The notes beneath the pieces were generated by a model. The model searched no databases. It was not told where the DNA came from and worked only from the letters and a program-made list of their open reading frames with translations. Positions 7,632 to 16,553 of a stretch of 64,000 nucleotides of DNA are shown here, piece after piece. Numbering within the stretch: the first letter of the stretch is position 1; every line of letters begins with the position of its first letter. The stretch is from Azorhizobium doebereinerae UFLA1-100 (GTDB lineage Bacteria; Pseudomonadota; Alphaproteobacteria; Rhizobiales; Xanthobacteraceae): the NCBI RefSeq assembly GCF_000473085.1, contig NZ_AXBA01000001.1, positions 496,001 to 560,000 on the forward strand, written 5' to 3'. The translations under genes were made by a program, and so were the position numbers.

Positions 7632-9171
7632 CCTCGGCACGAGCTTCGTCGCCAGCGTCGCCCGCGATCCCGACGCCATCGCCCTGGTGGACGGGGACCT
7701 GAGGCTCACCTACCGCCAGTGGTACGCCCGCATCTCCGCCGTGGTGGCGGCGCTCGACCGCGCCGGCCTGAAGCCCGGCGATCATCTGGTCAGCATCCTG
7801 CAAAACCGCTGGGAGGCGGCGACCCTGCACTGGGCCTGCCAGTTCGCCGGCCTCGTCATCACCCCCATCAACTGGCGCGCCAAGGCGGACGAGCTGGATT
7901 TCTGCCTGGAGGATTGCGAGGCACGGGGCGTGGTGTTCGAGGAGGTGTCCCGCGAGGCGGTGAACGGCAGCCGCCTTGCCCCCGGCCTGCTGGCCATCGC
8001 GGTGGGCGCGCAGGTGCCGGACGGTGCCCTGTCCTTCGCCGCCATGGCGCAGGGCAGCGCCGCGGACGTTGCGCCGCGCGTCGGCGCGGACGCCTGGTCG
8101 ATCATGCTCTACACTTCCGGCACCACCTCCAAGCCGAAGGGCGTGCCGCGCCGCCACCGGGCCGAGCGCGCCGCCGGCATCGCCCATGTGGCGCAGAACC
8201 TCTACCGGCGCGGCGAGGTCACGCTGGGCGTCATGCCGCTCTACCACACCATGGGCGTGCGCTCGCTCATCGCCATGTCGGTGATCGGCGGCGCCTTCGT
8301 CTGCCTGCCGCGCTATGACACGCGCAAGGCGCTCGACCTGATCGCCCGGGAGAGCGTCACCAACCTCTATCTGGTGCCGACCCTCTATCACGATTTGGTC
8401 TACGACCCGGCCTTCGCCGCCACCGACGTGACGAGCGTGCGCAAGCTGGGCTTCGCCGGCGCGGCCATGACCGACGGGCTGCTGAAGAAGCTCGACGCGG
8501 CCTTCGCGCCCGAGCTGTTCGTGAACCATTACGGCTCGTCCGAGATCTACACCTTCACCATCGACCAGAAGGCCAATGCCAAGCCCGGCTCGGCCGGGCG
8601 CGCCGGCATCAACCAGATGGTGCGCGTGGTGCGGCTCGACGCGCGCACGCCGGACGACATGGCAAGGCCCGGCGAGGAAGGCGAGATCATCGCGCTGCTG
8701 GCCGGAGACGAAGCCTTCGAAGGCTATTGGCGGCGCCCGCAGGCGGACGCCAAGGCGCTGCGCGAGGGCTGGTACTTCACCGGCGACACCGGCTTCCTGG
8801 ATGCCGACGGCGACCTGTTCGTCACCGGCCGCATGGACGACATGATCATCACCGGCGGCGAGAACGTCTTCCCCGCCGAGATCGAGAGCTGCCTCTCGCT
8901 GCACCCCGCCGTCTCGGAAGTGGCGGTGGTGGGCCTACCGGACGAGAAATGGGGCAAGGTCGTCGTCGCCTTCATCAAGAAGGCGGCGCCGGTGGGCGCC
9001 GACGAGCTCGACCGCTACTGCCGCGACAGCGGGCTGGCCAATTTCAAGCGCCCCCGCCGCTTCGTGTTCGTGCAGGACATCCCGAAATCGCCCGTGGGCA
9101 AGCTGCTGCGGCGCTTCCTCGTCGCCGGCGACTACACCCCAGAGGACGCGCCGGCGCAGGGCGCCGCCTGA
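7624..9171 (+). CDS. AMP-dependent acyl-CoA synthetase/ligase
   Basis: A 515-residue adenylate-forming enzyme that activates a carboxylic acid to its CoA thioester with ATP. The phosphate-binding loop 'YTSGTTSKPKGVPRRH' is near residue 161, the aromatic/ATP motif 'NHYGSSEIYTF' near 300, the hinge 'TGRMDDMIITGGENVFPAEI' near 401, and the C-terminal catalytic lysine motif 'PKSPVGKLLRR' near 490. Its start overlaps the iron-sulfur subunit gene. Placement between the hydroxylase and an enoyl-CoA hydratase suggests the pathway uses CoA esters, as in benzoate-type or cinnamate-type degradation. The acid cannot be named from sequence. Confidence 0.9.
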   Translation: MLDLGTSFVASVARDPDAIALVDGDLRLTYRQWYARISAVVAALDRAGLKPGDHLVSILQNRWEAATLHWACQFAGLVITPINWRAKADELDFCLEDCEARGVVFEEVSREAVNGSRLAPGLLAIAVGAQVPDGALSFAAMAQGSAADVAPRVGADAWSIMLYTSGTTSKPKGVPRRHRAERAAGIAHVAQNLYRRGEVTLGVMPLYHTMGVRSLIAMSVIGGAFVCLPRYDTRKALDLIARESVTNLYLVPTLYHDLVYDPAFAATDVTSVRKLGFAGAAMTDGLLKKLDAAFAPELFVNHYGSSEIYTFTIDQKANAKPGSAGRAGINQMVRVVRLDARTPDDMARPGEEGEIIALLAGDEAFEGYWRRPQADAKALREGWYFTGDTGFLDADGDLFVTGRMDDMIITGGENVFPAEIESCLSLHPAVSEVAVVGLPDEKWGKVVVAFIKKAAPVGADELDRYCRDSGLANFKRPRRFVFVQDIPKSPVGKLLRRFLVAGDYTPEDAPAQGAA

Positions 9172-9212
9172 ACGCACGCACCCATTCCCGCTTTCACATC
9201 AAGGAGCACAAG

Positions 9213-10019
9213 ATGCCGTCCCCCATGACCTTCGCCGATCCGCGCCTCACGCAGCTGGACGGGTTCCGCGTCGAGATCGACGAGGCGTCCGAGCGCGCCG
9301 ACATCGTGCTCGACCGCCCGCCCTACAACATCGTCTCCATGCCCGAGCGCGACCAGCTCCGCCTGGTGTTCGAGGCGCTCGACGCGGATGACCGCGTGCG
9401 CGTCATCGTGGTGCGCGCCGTGGGCGAGCATTTCTCCTCCGGCGGCAACATCAAGGGCTTCATGGAGGCGACCCCCGAGCACGTCTCCAAGCTGGCCTGG
9501 AACATCGCCGCCCCGGCGCGCGCCGCCAAGCCGGTGATCGCGGCCAACCGCGGCTACTGCTTCGGCGTCGGCTTCGAGCTGTCGCTGGCCTGCGACTTCC
9601 GCATCGTGACCGACACCACCCAGTACGCCCTGCCCGAGCAGAAGCTCGGCCAGATCCCCGGCTCGGGCGGCTCGGCGCGGCTCCAAATGATGGTCGGCAT
9701 CACCCGCACCAAGGACATCGTGATGCGCTCCAAGCGCATCTCCGCCCAGCAGGCGCTGGACTGGGGCATCGCCACCGAGAAGGTGGCCGACGCCGAGCTG
9801 GAGGCGGCCACCGACGCCTTGGTGGCGGAGCTGCGGGCCTTCTCGCCCATCGCCCAGCGCACGGCCAAGAAGCTGCTCAACGACACCGAGGATTGCCCGC
9901 TCTCCATCGCCATCGAGCTGGAGGGCCATTGCTACAGCCGCCTGCGCCAGTCGCACGACTTCAAGGAAGGCGTCGAGGCGTTCCACGAGAAGCGCAAGCC
10001 GGCCTTCACCGGCCTCTGA
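9213..10019 (+). CDS. Enoyl-CoA hydratase/isomerase family protein
   Basis: A 268-residue crotonase-fold enzyme. The oxyanion-hole segments 'HFSSGGNIKGF' and 'NRGYCFGVGFELSLACDF' are present, with the two candidate catalytic glutamates in 'GVGFELSLACD' and 'LPEQKLGQIPGSGGSARL'. The start follows an AAGGAG site at 9201-9206. It probably hydrates or isomerises the CoA ester produced by the adjoining ligase, but crotonase-fold proteins also include dehalogenases, ring hydrolases and decarboxylases, so the exact reaction is open. Confidence 0.9.
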   Translation: MPSPMTFADPRLTQLDGFRVEIDEASERADIVLDRPPYNIVSMPERDQLRLVFEALDADDRVRVIVVRAVGEHFSSGGNIKGFMEATPEHVSKLAWNIAAPARAAKPVIAANRGYCFGVGFELSLACDFRIVTDTTQYALPEQKLGQIPGSGGSARLQMMVGITRTKDIVMRSKRISAQQALDWGIATEKVADAELEAATDALVAELRAFSPIAQRTAKKLLNDTEDCPLSIAIELEGHCYSRLRQSHDFKEGVEAFHEKRKPAFTGL

Positions 10020-10055
10020 GAAGCCGCGCCGGCACATCCAGGGAGGAAACCAAGA

Positions 10056-11384
10056 ATGTCGACAAGTGACATCCCCGCCACCGGCGCCGCTGCGCGGCCG
10101 GTGGACAACAAGCAGATGATGAGCGCCATCATCGCCTCGGTGCTCGGCTGGTCGCTCGATCTGTTCGACCTGTTCATCCTGCTCTATGTGGCGCCGGTGG
10201 TGGGGCAGCTGTTCTTCCCCTCCACCCATCCCACATGGTCGCTGGCGGCGGTCTACGCCTCGTTCGCCGTGACGCTGCTGATGCGGCCCATCGGCTCGGC
10301 CATCTTCGGCCATTATGCCGATGCCCACGGCCGCAAGGGCGCCATGCTGGTGGCGATCGTCGGCGTCGGCTTCTCCACCGCCGCCTTCGGCCTGCTGCCC
10401 ACCATCCACCAGGTGGGCGCGGCCGCCCCCATCATCTTCCTCGCGCTGCGCCTCGTGCAGGGCGTGTTCGTGGGCGGCGTGGTGGCCTCCACCCACACCA
10501 TCGGCACCGAATCCGTGCCGGCGAACTGGCGCGGCTTCATGTCGGGCCTGGTGGGCGGCGGCGGCGCCGGCATCGGCGCCCTGCTCGCCTCCATCGTCTT
10601 CCTCATCACCTCCACCGTCTTCCCCGGCGAGGCGTTCGCGGAATGGGGCTGGCGCTTCATGTTCTTCTCCGGCCTGCTGTCCTCCTTCCTCGGCTGGTTC
10701 ATCTTCCGCAACCTGGAGGAGTCCCCGTTCTGGAAGGAGATGCAGAAGCAGAAGGCGGCCAAGAAGGCGGCCAAGACCCCGCTCAAGGAGCTGTTCTCCG
10801 GCGGCTATCGCAACGTGCTGCTGGTCAACCTGCTCATCACCATCGGCGGCGGCGCGGGCTACTATCTGACGTCCGGCTACATGCCGACCTTCCTGAAGCT
10901 CATCAACCAGCTGCCCAACCACGTCTCGTCCTACATCCTCATGGCGTGCAGCGTCTCGGCCTTCGTGGCGGCGGTGCTGGTGGGCATGCTGAGCGACGTG
11001 ATCGGGCGCAAGAAAACGTTCCTGATCATCGGCGTGCTCGCCATCATCCTGCTGCCGACCTTCTATCTCGGCATGGCCAGGACCACCGACCTCACCTCCA
11101 TCGTGCTGTTCTCGCTCGGCATCGCCTTCGTCGGCAACGCCGGCTACGCGCCGGTGCTGATCTTCCTCAACGAGCGCTTCCCGACCGCCATGCGCGCCAC
11201 CGGGACGGGGCTGTCGTGGAACATCGGCTTCGCCATCGGCGGCATGATGCCGACCTTCGTCTCGCTGGCCAGCCCGACGCCCGCCGACATCCCCCTGTCG
11301 CTGTCCATCTTCGCCGGCGGCGTGTTCGTGCTCTACCTCATCGGCACCCTCATCGTGCCGGAGACCAAGGGCCAGTTCCGCTGA
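10056..11384 (+). CDS. MFS transporter, metabolite:H+ symporter type
   Basis: A 442-residue inner-membrane carrier with about twelve hydrophobic segments. The loop 2-3 motif appears as 'GHYADAHGRKGAM' near residue 87-99 and the loop 8-9 counterpart as 'GMLSDVIGRKKTF', both characteristic of the MHS (sugar/organic acid) family. A strong GGGAGGAAA site precedes the ATG. Members of this family import organic acids such as shikimate, proline betaine, 2-oxoglutarate or aromatic acids by proton symport; it likely brings in the substrate or an intermediate of the surrounding catabolic genes. Confidence 0.9.
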   Translation: MSTSDIPATGAAARPVDNKQMMSAIIASVLGWSLDLFDLFILLYVAPVVGQLFFPSTHPTWSLAAVYASFAVTLLMRPIGSAIFGHYADAHGRKGAMLVAIVGVGFSTAAFGLLPTIHQVGAAAPIIFLALRLVQGVFVGGVVASTHTIGTESVPANWRGFMSGLVGGGGAGIGALLASIVFLITSTVFPGEAFAEWGWRFMFFSGLLSSFLGWFIFRNLEESPFWKEMQKQKAAKKAAKTPLKELFSGGYRNVLLVNLLITIGGGAGYYLTSGYMPTFLKLINQLPNHVSSYILMACSVSAFVAAVLVGMLSDVIGRKKTFLIIGVLAIILLPTFYLGMARTTDLTSIVLFSLGIAFVGNAGYAPVLIFLNERFPTAMRATGTGLSWNIGFAIGGMMPTFVSLASPTPADIPLSLSIFAGGVFVLYLIGTLIVPETKGQFR

Positions 11385-11392
11385 TACTCCTT

Positions 11393-11419
11393 CCGCGCCG
11401 GCCGCACGGGCCGGCGCGG
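11393..11419. repeat. Perfect 11-bp intercistronic hairpin
   Basis: CCGCGCCGGCC and its exact reverse complement are separated by five bases (GCACG), eight bases after the MFS stop codon. No T-tract follows and the next gene is in the same orientation, so it may partially terminate transcription or stabilise the upstream mRNA end. Confidence 0.45.
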
Positions 11420-11446
11420 ACCTCGATCCAGCACACGGGCAGGACC

Positions 11447-13171
11447 ATGATTGAGACGTCGCATTCGCGTACCGGCGGCCAGATCCTCGTGGACGCGCTG
11501 AAGATCCATGGCGTGGACACGGTGTTCTGCCTTCCCGGCGAGAGCTTTCTTGCCGCCATCGACGCCCTCGCCGGCGCCACCGACCGCATCCGCACCATCG
11601 TCACCCGTCACGAGGCGGCGGCGGCCAACATGGCGGAAGCCTATGGCAAGCTCACCGGGCGGCCGGGCGTGTGCTTCGTCACCCGCGGCCCCGGCGCCAG
11701 CCACGCCGCCATCGGCGTGCACACCGCCTCGCAGGATTCCACGCCCCTCGTCCTGTTCATCGGCCAGGTCGGCCGCGCCATGCGCGGGCGCGAGGCGTGG
11801 CAGGAGGTGGACTACCCGCAGATGTTCGGCGGAATGGCCAAATGGGTGGTGGAGGTGGACCAGGCCGAGCGCCTGCCCGAGCTGGTGTCGCGCGCCTTCC
11901 ACGTCGCCGTCTCCGGCCGCCCCGGCCCGGTGGTGGTCGCCCTGCCGGAGGACATGCTCGCGGGCGGCGCCGTCACGGCCGACGCGGAGGCCTACCGGCG
12001 CGTCGCCGCCCATCCCGGACAGGCCGAGATGGAGCGCATGCGCGACATGCTGGAGGCCGCCGAGCGCCCGCTGGTGATCGTCGGCGGCGGCGGATGGGAC
12101 GCCCCGGCGACCCGCGACTTCCAGCGCTTCGTCGAGGCGTTCGATCTGCCGGTGGCCGCCGCCTTCCGCCGCCAGGACATTCTCGACAATCACCACCCCA
12201 ACTATATCGGCCACGTCGGCCTCGGCCCCAGCCCCAGGCTGGTGGAGCGGGTGCGCGCCGCCGACCTCATCCTCGCGGTCGGCCCGCGCCTCGGCGAGAC
12301 CACCACCAGCGGCTACACCCTGTTCGACGTGCCGCGCCCCGCCCAGCGCTTCATCCATGTGCATGCCGACCCGCTGGAACTCGGCCGGGTGTACCAGGCG
12401 GACCTGTTCATCAATGCGGGCCTGCGCGAATTTTCCGCCGCCGCGGCCACCCTGCGCCACAAGCCCGCCGCCGGCTGGCACACCCGGTCCCGATGGAGCG
12501 GCGAGGTGAAGGCGGCGCGCGCCGCCTATCTGGCCGACCAGACGCCCGGCCCCATGCCCGGCGCGCTCGATCTCGGCGCGGTGATGCTGCATCTGCGCGA
12601 GACCCTGCCGAAGGATGCCATCCTCACCAACGGCGCCGGCAACTATGCCATCTGGGTGCACAAGTTCCACCGCTACGGCGGCTTCCGCACCCAGCTCGCG
12701 CCGACCTCCGGCGCCATGGGCTACGGCCTGCCCGCCGCCATCGCCGCCAAGCTGCTGCATCCCGCGCGCGAGGTGGTCTGCTTCGCCGGCGACGGCTGCT
12801 TCCTGATGAGCGGGCAGGAACTGGCCACCGCCTGCCAGTATGGGGCGGGCGTCGTGGTGATCGTGGTGGACAACGCCATGTACGGCTCCATCCGCATGCA
12901 CCAGGAGAAGGAATATCCCGGCCGCGTGTTCGCCACCGCGCTCACCAACCCGGATTTCTGCGCCCTCGCCCGCGCCTATGGCGCCTTCGCCGAGAGGGTG
13001 GAGGACACTGCCGCCTTCGCGCCGGCCTTCGCCCGCGCCCGCGCCTTCGCGGCGGAGCAGTCGCGGCCCGCGCTGCTGGAACTGAAGATCGATCCCGACG
13101 CCATCACCCCCAGCGCCACGCTCACCCAGTTGCGCGCGGCCGCCCTGAAGGCCGGGCACGGCGCCCGCTGA
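11447..13171 (+). CDS. Thiamine diphosphate-dependent enzyme, acetolactate synthase-like
   Basis: A 574-residue three-domain ThDP enzyme (Pyr, central, PP domains). The activating glutamate lies in 'TRHEAAAANMAEAYG' around residue 49-63. The ThDP/Mg binding motif begins 'GDGCFLMSGQELATA' near residue 450 and continues to 'NAMYGS' after the usual spacing. The family covers acetolactate synthases, benzoylformate and phenylpyruvate decarboxylases and 2-hydroxyacyl-CoA lyases. Because an aldehyde dehydrogenase follows directly, decarboxylation of a 2-oxo acid, or cleavage of a hydroxyacyl-CoA to an aldehyde, is the most natural reading; a biosynthetic acetolactate synthase is unlikely without a regulatory subunit gene. 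Confidence 0.85.
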   Translation: MIETSHSRTGGQILVDALKIHGVDTVFCLPGESFLAAIDALAGATDRIRTIVTRHEAAAANMAEAYGKLTGRPGVCFVTRGPGASHAAIGVHTASQDSTPLVLFIGQVGRAMRGREAWQEVDYPQMFGGMAKWVVEVDQAERLPELVSRAFHVAVSGRPGPVVVALPEDMLAGGAVTADAEAYRRVAAHPGQAEMERMRDMLEAAERPLVIVGGGGWDAPATRDFQRFVEAFDLPVAAAFRRQDILDNHHPNYIGHVGLGPSPRLVERVRAADLILAVGPRLGETTTSGYTLFDVPRPAQRFIHVHADPLELGRVYQADLFINAGLREFSAAAATLRHKPAAGWHTRSRWSGEVKAARAAYLADQTPGPMPGALDLGAVMLHLRETLPKDAILTNGAGNYAIWVHKFHRYGGFRTQLAPTSGAMGYGLPAAIAAKLLHPAREVVCFAGDGCFLMSGQELATACQYGAGVVVIVVDNAMYGSIRMHQEKEYPGRVFATALTNPDFCALARAYGAFAERVEDTAAFAPAFARARAFAAEQSRPALLELKIDPDAITPSATLTQLRAAALKAGHGAR

Positions 13172-13188
13172 CCCTGCCGGAGGCATCC

Positions 13189-14640
13189 ATGACCGCCATC
13201 TCGCCGCTCACCGCGCAGCACCTCATCGACGGCGCCTGGCAGGGCGCCGCCGACGGGGCCACCGGCGCCAGCCTCGACCCCGCCACCGGCGCCGTGCTCG
13301 GCCATTTCGCCGCCGGCGGACGGGCGGACGCGGAAGCCGCCATCGCCGCCGCCCGCCACGCCTTCGAGCGGCCGGACTGGGCGCAGGCCCCGCGCCTGCG
13401 CCAGATGGTCATGCTGCGCTGGGCCGACGCCATGGAGCACAAGGCCGAGGCGTTGGCGCGCCTGCTCACCGCCGAGAACGGCAAGCCTCTGGCCCAGTCG
13501 CGCGGCGAGATCGCCGGCGCCATCTCGGAGATCCGCTATTATGCCGGCCTCGCCCGCCACATCCCCGGCCATGTGCTGGAGGTGGAGCCCGGCGCCTTCG
13601 CCACGCTGCTGAAGGAGCCGGCCGGGGTCGCCGGCCTCATCATCCCCTGGAACGCGCCCGCCGTGCTGCTGATCCGCGCGCTGACCCCGGCGCTGGCGGC
13701 GGGTTGCACCTGCGTGGTGAAGCCGGCGCCGCAGACCGCCCTCGTCACGGCGGAGATCCTGCGCACGCTGCACGCGGCGGAGGGGCTGCCGAAGGGCGTG
13801 CTCAACCTCGTCAGCGAGACCGGCCATGCGGTGGCGCAGTGCCTCGTGACCTCGCCGGAGGTGGACGTCATCTCCTTCACCGGCTCCAACGCCACCGGCG
13901 CGCGCATCATGGCCGACGCGGCGCCGACCATGAAGAAGCTGTCGCTGGAATTGGGCGGCAAGTCCTGCTGCCTGGTGTTCGAGGATGCGGACGTCGCCGC
14001 CGTGGCGCCGAAGCTGGCGGCGGCGGCCACCATCATCGCCGGCCAGCAATGCACCGCCGCCCGCCGCATCCTGGTGCACGAGAGCCGCTACGACGAGATG
14101 AAGGCGGCGCTGAAGGCCCTCGTGGTCGCCCCCGGCGATGCGGCGGGTTCGCAGATGGGCCCGCTGATCGACGCCGCCGCCCGCGCCTCCGTGGGCCGGC
14201 GGATCGAGGAGGCCATGGCCGCCGCCGACGAGGTGGTGCTGGCCGGCACCCGGCCCGGCGGCGCGCTGGAGCGCGGCTTCTTCCTCACCCCCACGCTGGT
14301 GGCGCACGAGGACACCGGCGCCTTCTTCGTCCAGGAGGAGATCTTCGGGCCGCTGCTGGTGATCGAGCGCTTCGCCGACGAGCGCGACGCGGTGCGGCGC
14401 GCCAACCACACGGACTTCGGCCTCTCCGCCAGCGTGTGGACCCGCGACGGCGCCCGCGCCCTGCGGGTTGCCCGCGCGCTGCGCAACGGCACGGTGTGGA
14501 TCAACGACCACAACAAGCTGTTCGCCGAGGCCGAGACCGGCGGCTACCGGCGCAGCGGCCTCGGCCGGCTGCACGGCTATGACGCGCTGATCGACTTCAT
14601 GGAGATCAAGCACATCTACCAGGAGGCCGGCGTCGTCTGA
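13189..14640 (+). CDS. NAD(P)-dependent aldehyde dehydrogenase
   Basis: A 483-residue aldehyde dehydrogenase superfamily enzyme, full length. The catalytic cysteine is Cys288 in 'GQQCTAARRILV' and the general-base glutamate is Glu254 in 'LELGGKS'. The cofactor motif 'FTGSNATGARI' and the conserved 'EEIFGPLLVIERF' are also present. It starts 17 bases after the ThDP enzyme, with a CGGAGG site. It probably oxidises the aldehyde released by that enzyme, or by the GMC oxidoreductase encoded next, to the acid. Confidence 0.93.
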   Translation: MTAISPLTAQHLIDGAWQGAADGATGASLDPATGAVLGHFAAGGRADAEAAIAAARHAFERPDWAQAPRLRQMVMLRWADAMEHKAEALARLLTAENGKPLAQSRGEIAGAISEIRYYAGLARHIPGHVLEVEPGAFATLLKEPAGVAGLIIPWNAPAVLLIRALTPALAAGCTCVVKPAPQTALVTAEILRTLHAAEGLPKGVLNLVSETGHAVAQCLVTSPEVDVISFTGSNATGARIMADAAPTMKKLSLELGGKSCCLVFEDADVAAVAPKLAAAATIIAGQQCTAARRILVHESRYDEMKAALKALVVAPGDAAGSQMGPLIDAAARASVGRRIEEAMAAADEVVLAGTRPGGALERGFFLTPTLVAHEDTGAFFVQEEIFGPLLVIERFADERDAVRRANHTDFGLSASVWTRDGARALRVARALRNGTVWINDHNKLFAEAETGGYRRSGLGRLHGYDALIDFMEIKHIYQEAGVV

Positions 14641-14679
14641 GCGCCCGCCCCGCTTCCGGCCCGAGGTTCCGAGCATCCC

Positions 14680-16386
14680 ATGGCTTCCAGCGACGCACCT
14701 GTCTTCGATTACGTCATCGTCGGCGGCGGCTCGGCCGGCTGCGTGCTGGCCAACCGCCTGTCCGCCGACGCCCGGACGCGGGTGCTGCTGGTGGAGGCGG
14801 GGGCGGACACGCCGCCCGGCGCGGTGCCGGCCGCCATCTCGGACAGCTATCCCATGGGCCTGTTCCACGGCGACCGCTTCCTGTGGCCCGGCCTCACGGC
14901 CCGCACCACCACCCGCCCGGACGGCACGGCGGGCGTGCGCGCCTATGAGCAGGGCCGCGTCATGGGCGGCGGTTCGAGCGTCAACGTGCAGTCGGCCAAT
15001 CGCGGCCTGCCGCGCGACTATGACGAATGGGCAGCGCTCGGCGCCACCGGCTGGGGCTGGGAAGACGTGCTGCCGTTCTTCATCCGGCTGGAGCGCGATC
15101 TCGATTGTGGCGGCCCGCTGCATGGCACGGACGGCCCCATCCCCATCCGCCGCATCCTGCCGCCGGACTGGCCGCCGTTCGCGGAGGCGGCAACCCGGGC
15201 GTTCGCCGCCGGCGGCCTGCCGCGCCTCAGCGACCAGAATGGCGCGTTCGAGGACGGGGTGTTCCCGCCCGCCTTCAGCAACGAGCACGACCGGCGGGTG
15301 TCCACCGCCGTCGGCTATCTCGATGCGGCGACGCGGGCGCGGCCGAACCTCGCCATCTGGCCGCAGGCGCAGGTGGTGCGGCTCATGATGGCTGGCCCCC
15401 GCGCCACCGGCGTGGAGGTGGCGCGGGAAGGCCGGCGCGAGACCGTCCGGGCGGGGCGCGTGGTGGTGACGGCGGGGGCGCTGCAGACGCCGGCCTTGCT
15501 GATGCGCGCCGGCATCGGCCCCGGCGCCGATCTCGCGACGCTGGGCATTCCCGTCGTCCTCGCCCGCGACGGCGTGGGGCGGAACCTGCGCGACCACCCC
15601 ACCCTGACCTTCTGCCAGTATCTGCCGGCGCATTTGCGCCTGCCTGCCGCTTACCGGCGTGCCAGCTTCGCCGCGCTGCGCTTCTCCTCCGGCGTCGCCG
15701 GGGCCGAGGCGTCGGACATGTACATGACCGCCTCGGCGCGGGCCGGCTGGCACGCGCTCGGCCGCCGGCTCGGGCTCTATTTCCTGTGGTGCAACCGGCC
15801 CCAATCCAGCGGGCGCGTGCGCCTCGCCTCGGCCGATCCCATGGCCTATCCCGACGTGGATCTCGGCCTGCTCGGCCATCCGCAGGACGTGGCGCGGATG
15901 ATGGCGGGCGTCCGCCTGCTGGTGCGCCTCGTGGTGAGCGACGCGCTCAATGCCAATCCGGCCGACCTGTTCCCCGCCGGCTTCACGCCCGCCATCAAGC
16001 GCCTGAGCGCGGTGTCGCCCGGCAACGCGGCGCTGACCGCCGTGCTCGGCGCACTGCTCGACGTGCCCGCCGCCCTGCGCGGCGTCCTGCTGCGGCGCTT
16101 CATGTCGGGCGGGGCCATCGGCGCGATCCTCGCCGACGACGCGCGGCTGGAGGCTTTCGTGCGCGCCAACGTGTTCGGCGTCTGGCACGCCAGCGGCACC
16201 TGCCGCATGGGCGATGCGGACGACCCCGAGGCGGTGGTCGATCCCACCGGCCGGGTCATCGGCACGGAGAATCTCTATGTGTCCGACGCCTCGGTGATGC
16301 CGCGCCTGCCCAGCGCCAACACCAACATCCCGGTCATCATGATCGCCGAGAAGATCGCCGCCGGCCTGCTGCGCACGCCCGCCTGA
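14680..16386 (+). CDS. GMC family FAD-dependent oxidoreductase
   Basis: A 568-residue glucose-methanol-choline oxidoreductase. The N-terminal Rossmann motif 'VIVGGGSAGCVLANRLS' and 'VLLVEAG' bind FAD; the family signature 'GRVMGGGSSVNVQSANRG' is near residue 92. The C-terminal catalytic region has 'WHASGTCRMGD' (active-site His) and 'ASVMPRLPSANTNIPVIMIA' (second His/Asn position, here Asn). No signal peptide is seen, so it is cytoplasmic. It most likely oxidises a primary alcohol to an aldehyde, feeding the neighbouring aldehyde dehydrogenase. Choline dehydrogenase proper is unlikely given the context. Confidence 0.9.
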   Translation: MASSDAPVFDYVIVGGGSAGCVLANRLSADARTRVLLVEAGADTPPGAVPAAISDSYPMGLFHGDRFLWPGLTARTTTRPDGTAGVRAYEQGRVMGGGSSVNVQSANRGLPRDYDEWAALGATGWGWEDVLPFFIRLERDLDCGGPLHGTDGPIPIRRILPPDWPPFAEAATRAFAAGGLPRLSDQNGAFEDGVFPPAFSNEHDRRVSTAVGYLDAATRARPNLAIWPQAQVVRLMMAGPRATGVEVAREGRRETVRAGRVVVTAGALQTPALLMRAGIGPGADLATLGIPVVLARDGVGRNLRDHPTLTFCQYLPAHLRLPAAYRRASFAALRFSSGVAGAEASDMYMTASARAGWHALGRRLGLYFLWCNRPQSSGRVRLASADPMAYPDVDLGLLGHPQDVARMMAGVRLLVRLVVSDALNANPADLFPAGFTPAIKRLSAVSPGNAALTAVLGALLDVPAALRGVLLRRFMSGGAIGAILADDARLEAFVRANVFGVWHASGTCRMGDADDPEAVVDPTGRVIGTENLYVSDASVMPRLPSANTNIPVIMIAEKIAAGLLRTPA

Positions 16387-16553
16387 ACGGTCCCGAAGGC
16401 GGTCCTGGCGCGCCGCCCGCCGCCGCGCCGCGATTTTCGGGTGGCCATGGCCGGGAGCCGGTGTCTCCATGGCGGCGGCGCGCCATCGCGGCGATGCGCG
16501 GCCGGCCGTCTCGGGGAGACCATCATGAACCAGCTTTTCACGCGGCGCCGGCC

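Noticed and set aside
11447-13171. Anabolic acetolactate synthase large subunit
   Set aside because: No small regulatory subunit gene is adjacent and the flanking genes are all catabolic; the ThDP family is broad, so only the general call was kept.
12976-16470. Minus-strand open frame of over 1100 codons opposite the ThDP, aldehyde dehydrogenase and GMC genes
   Set aside because: It crosses three recognised genes on the other strand and has no motif, start signal or homology.
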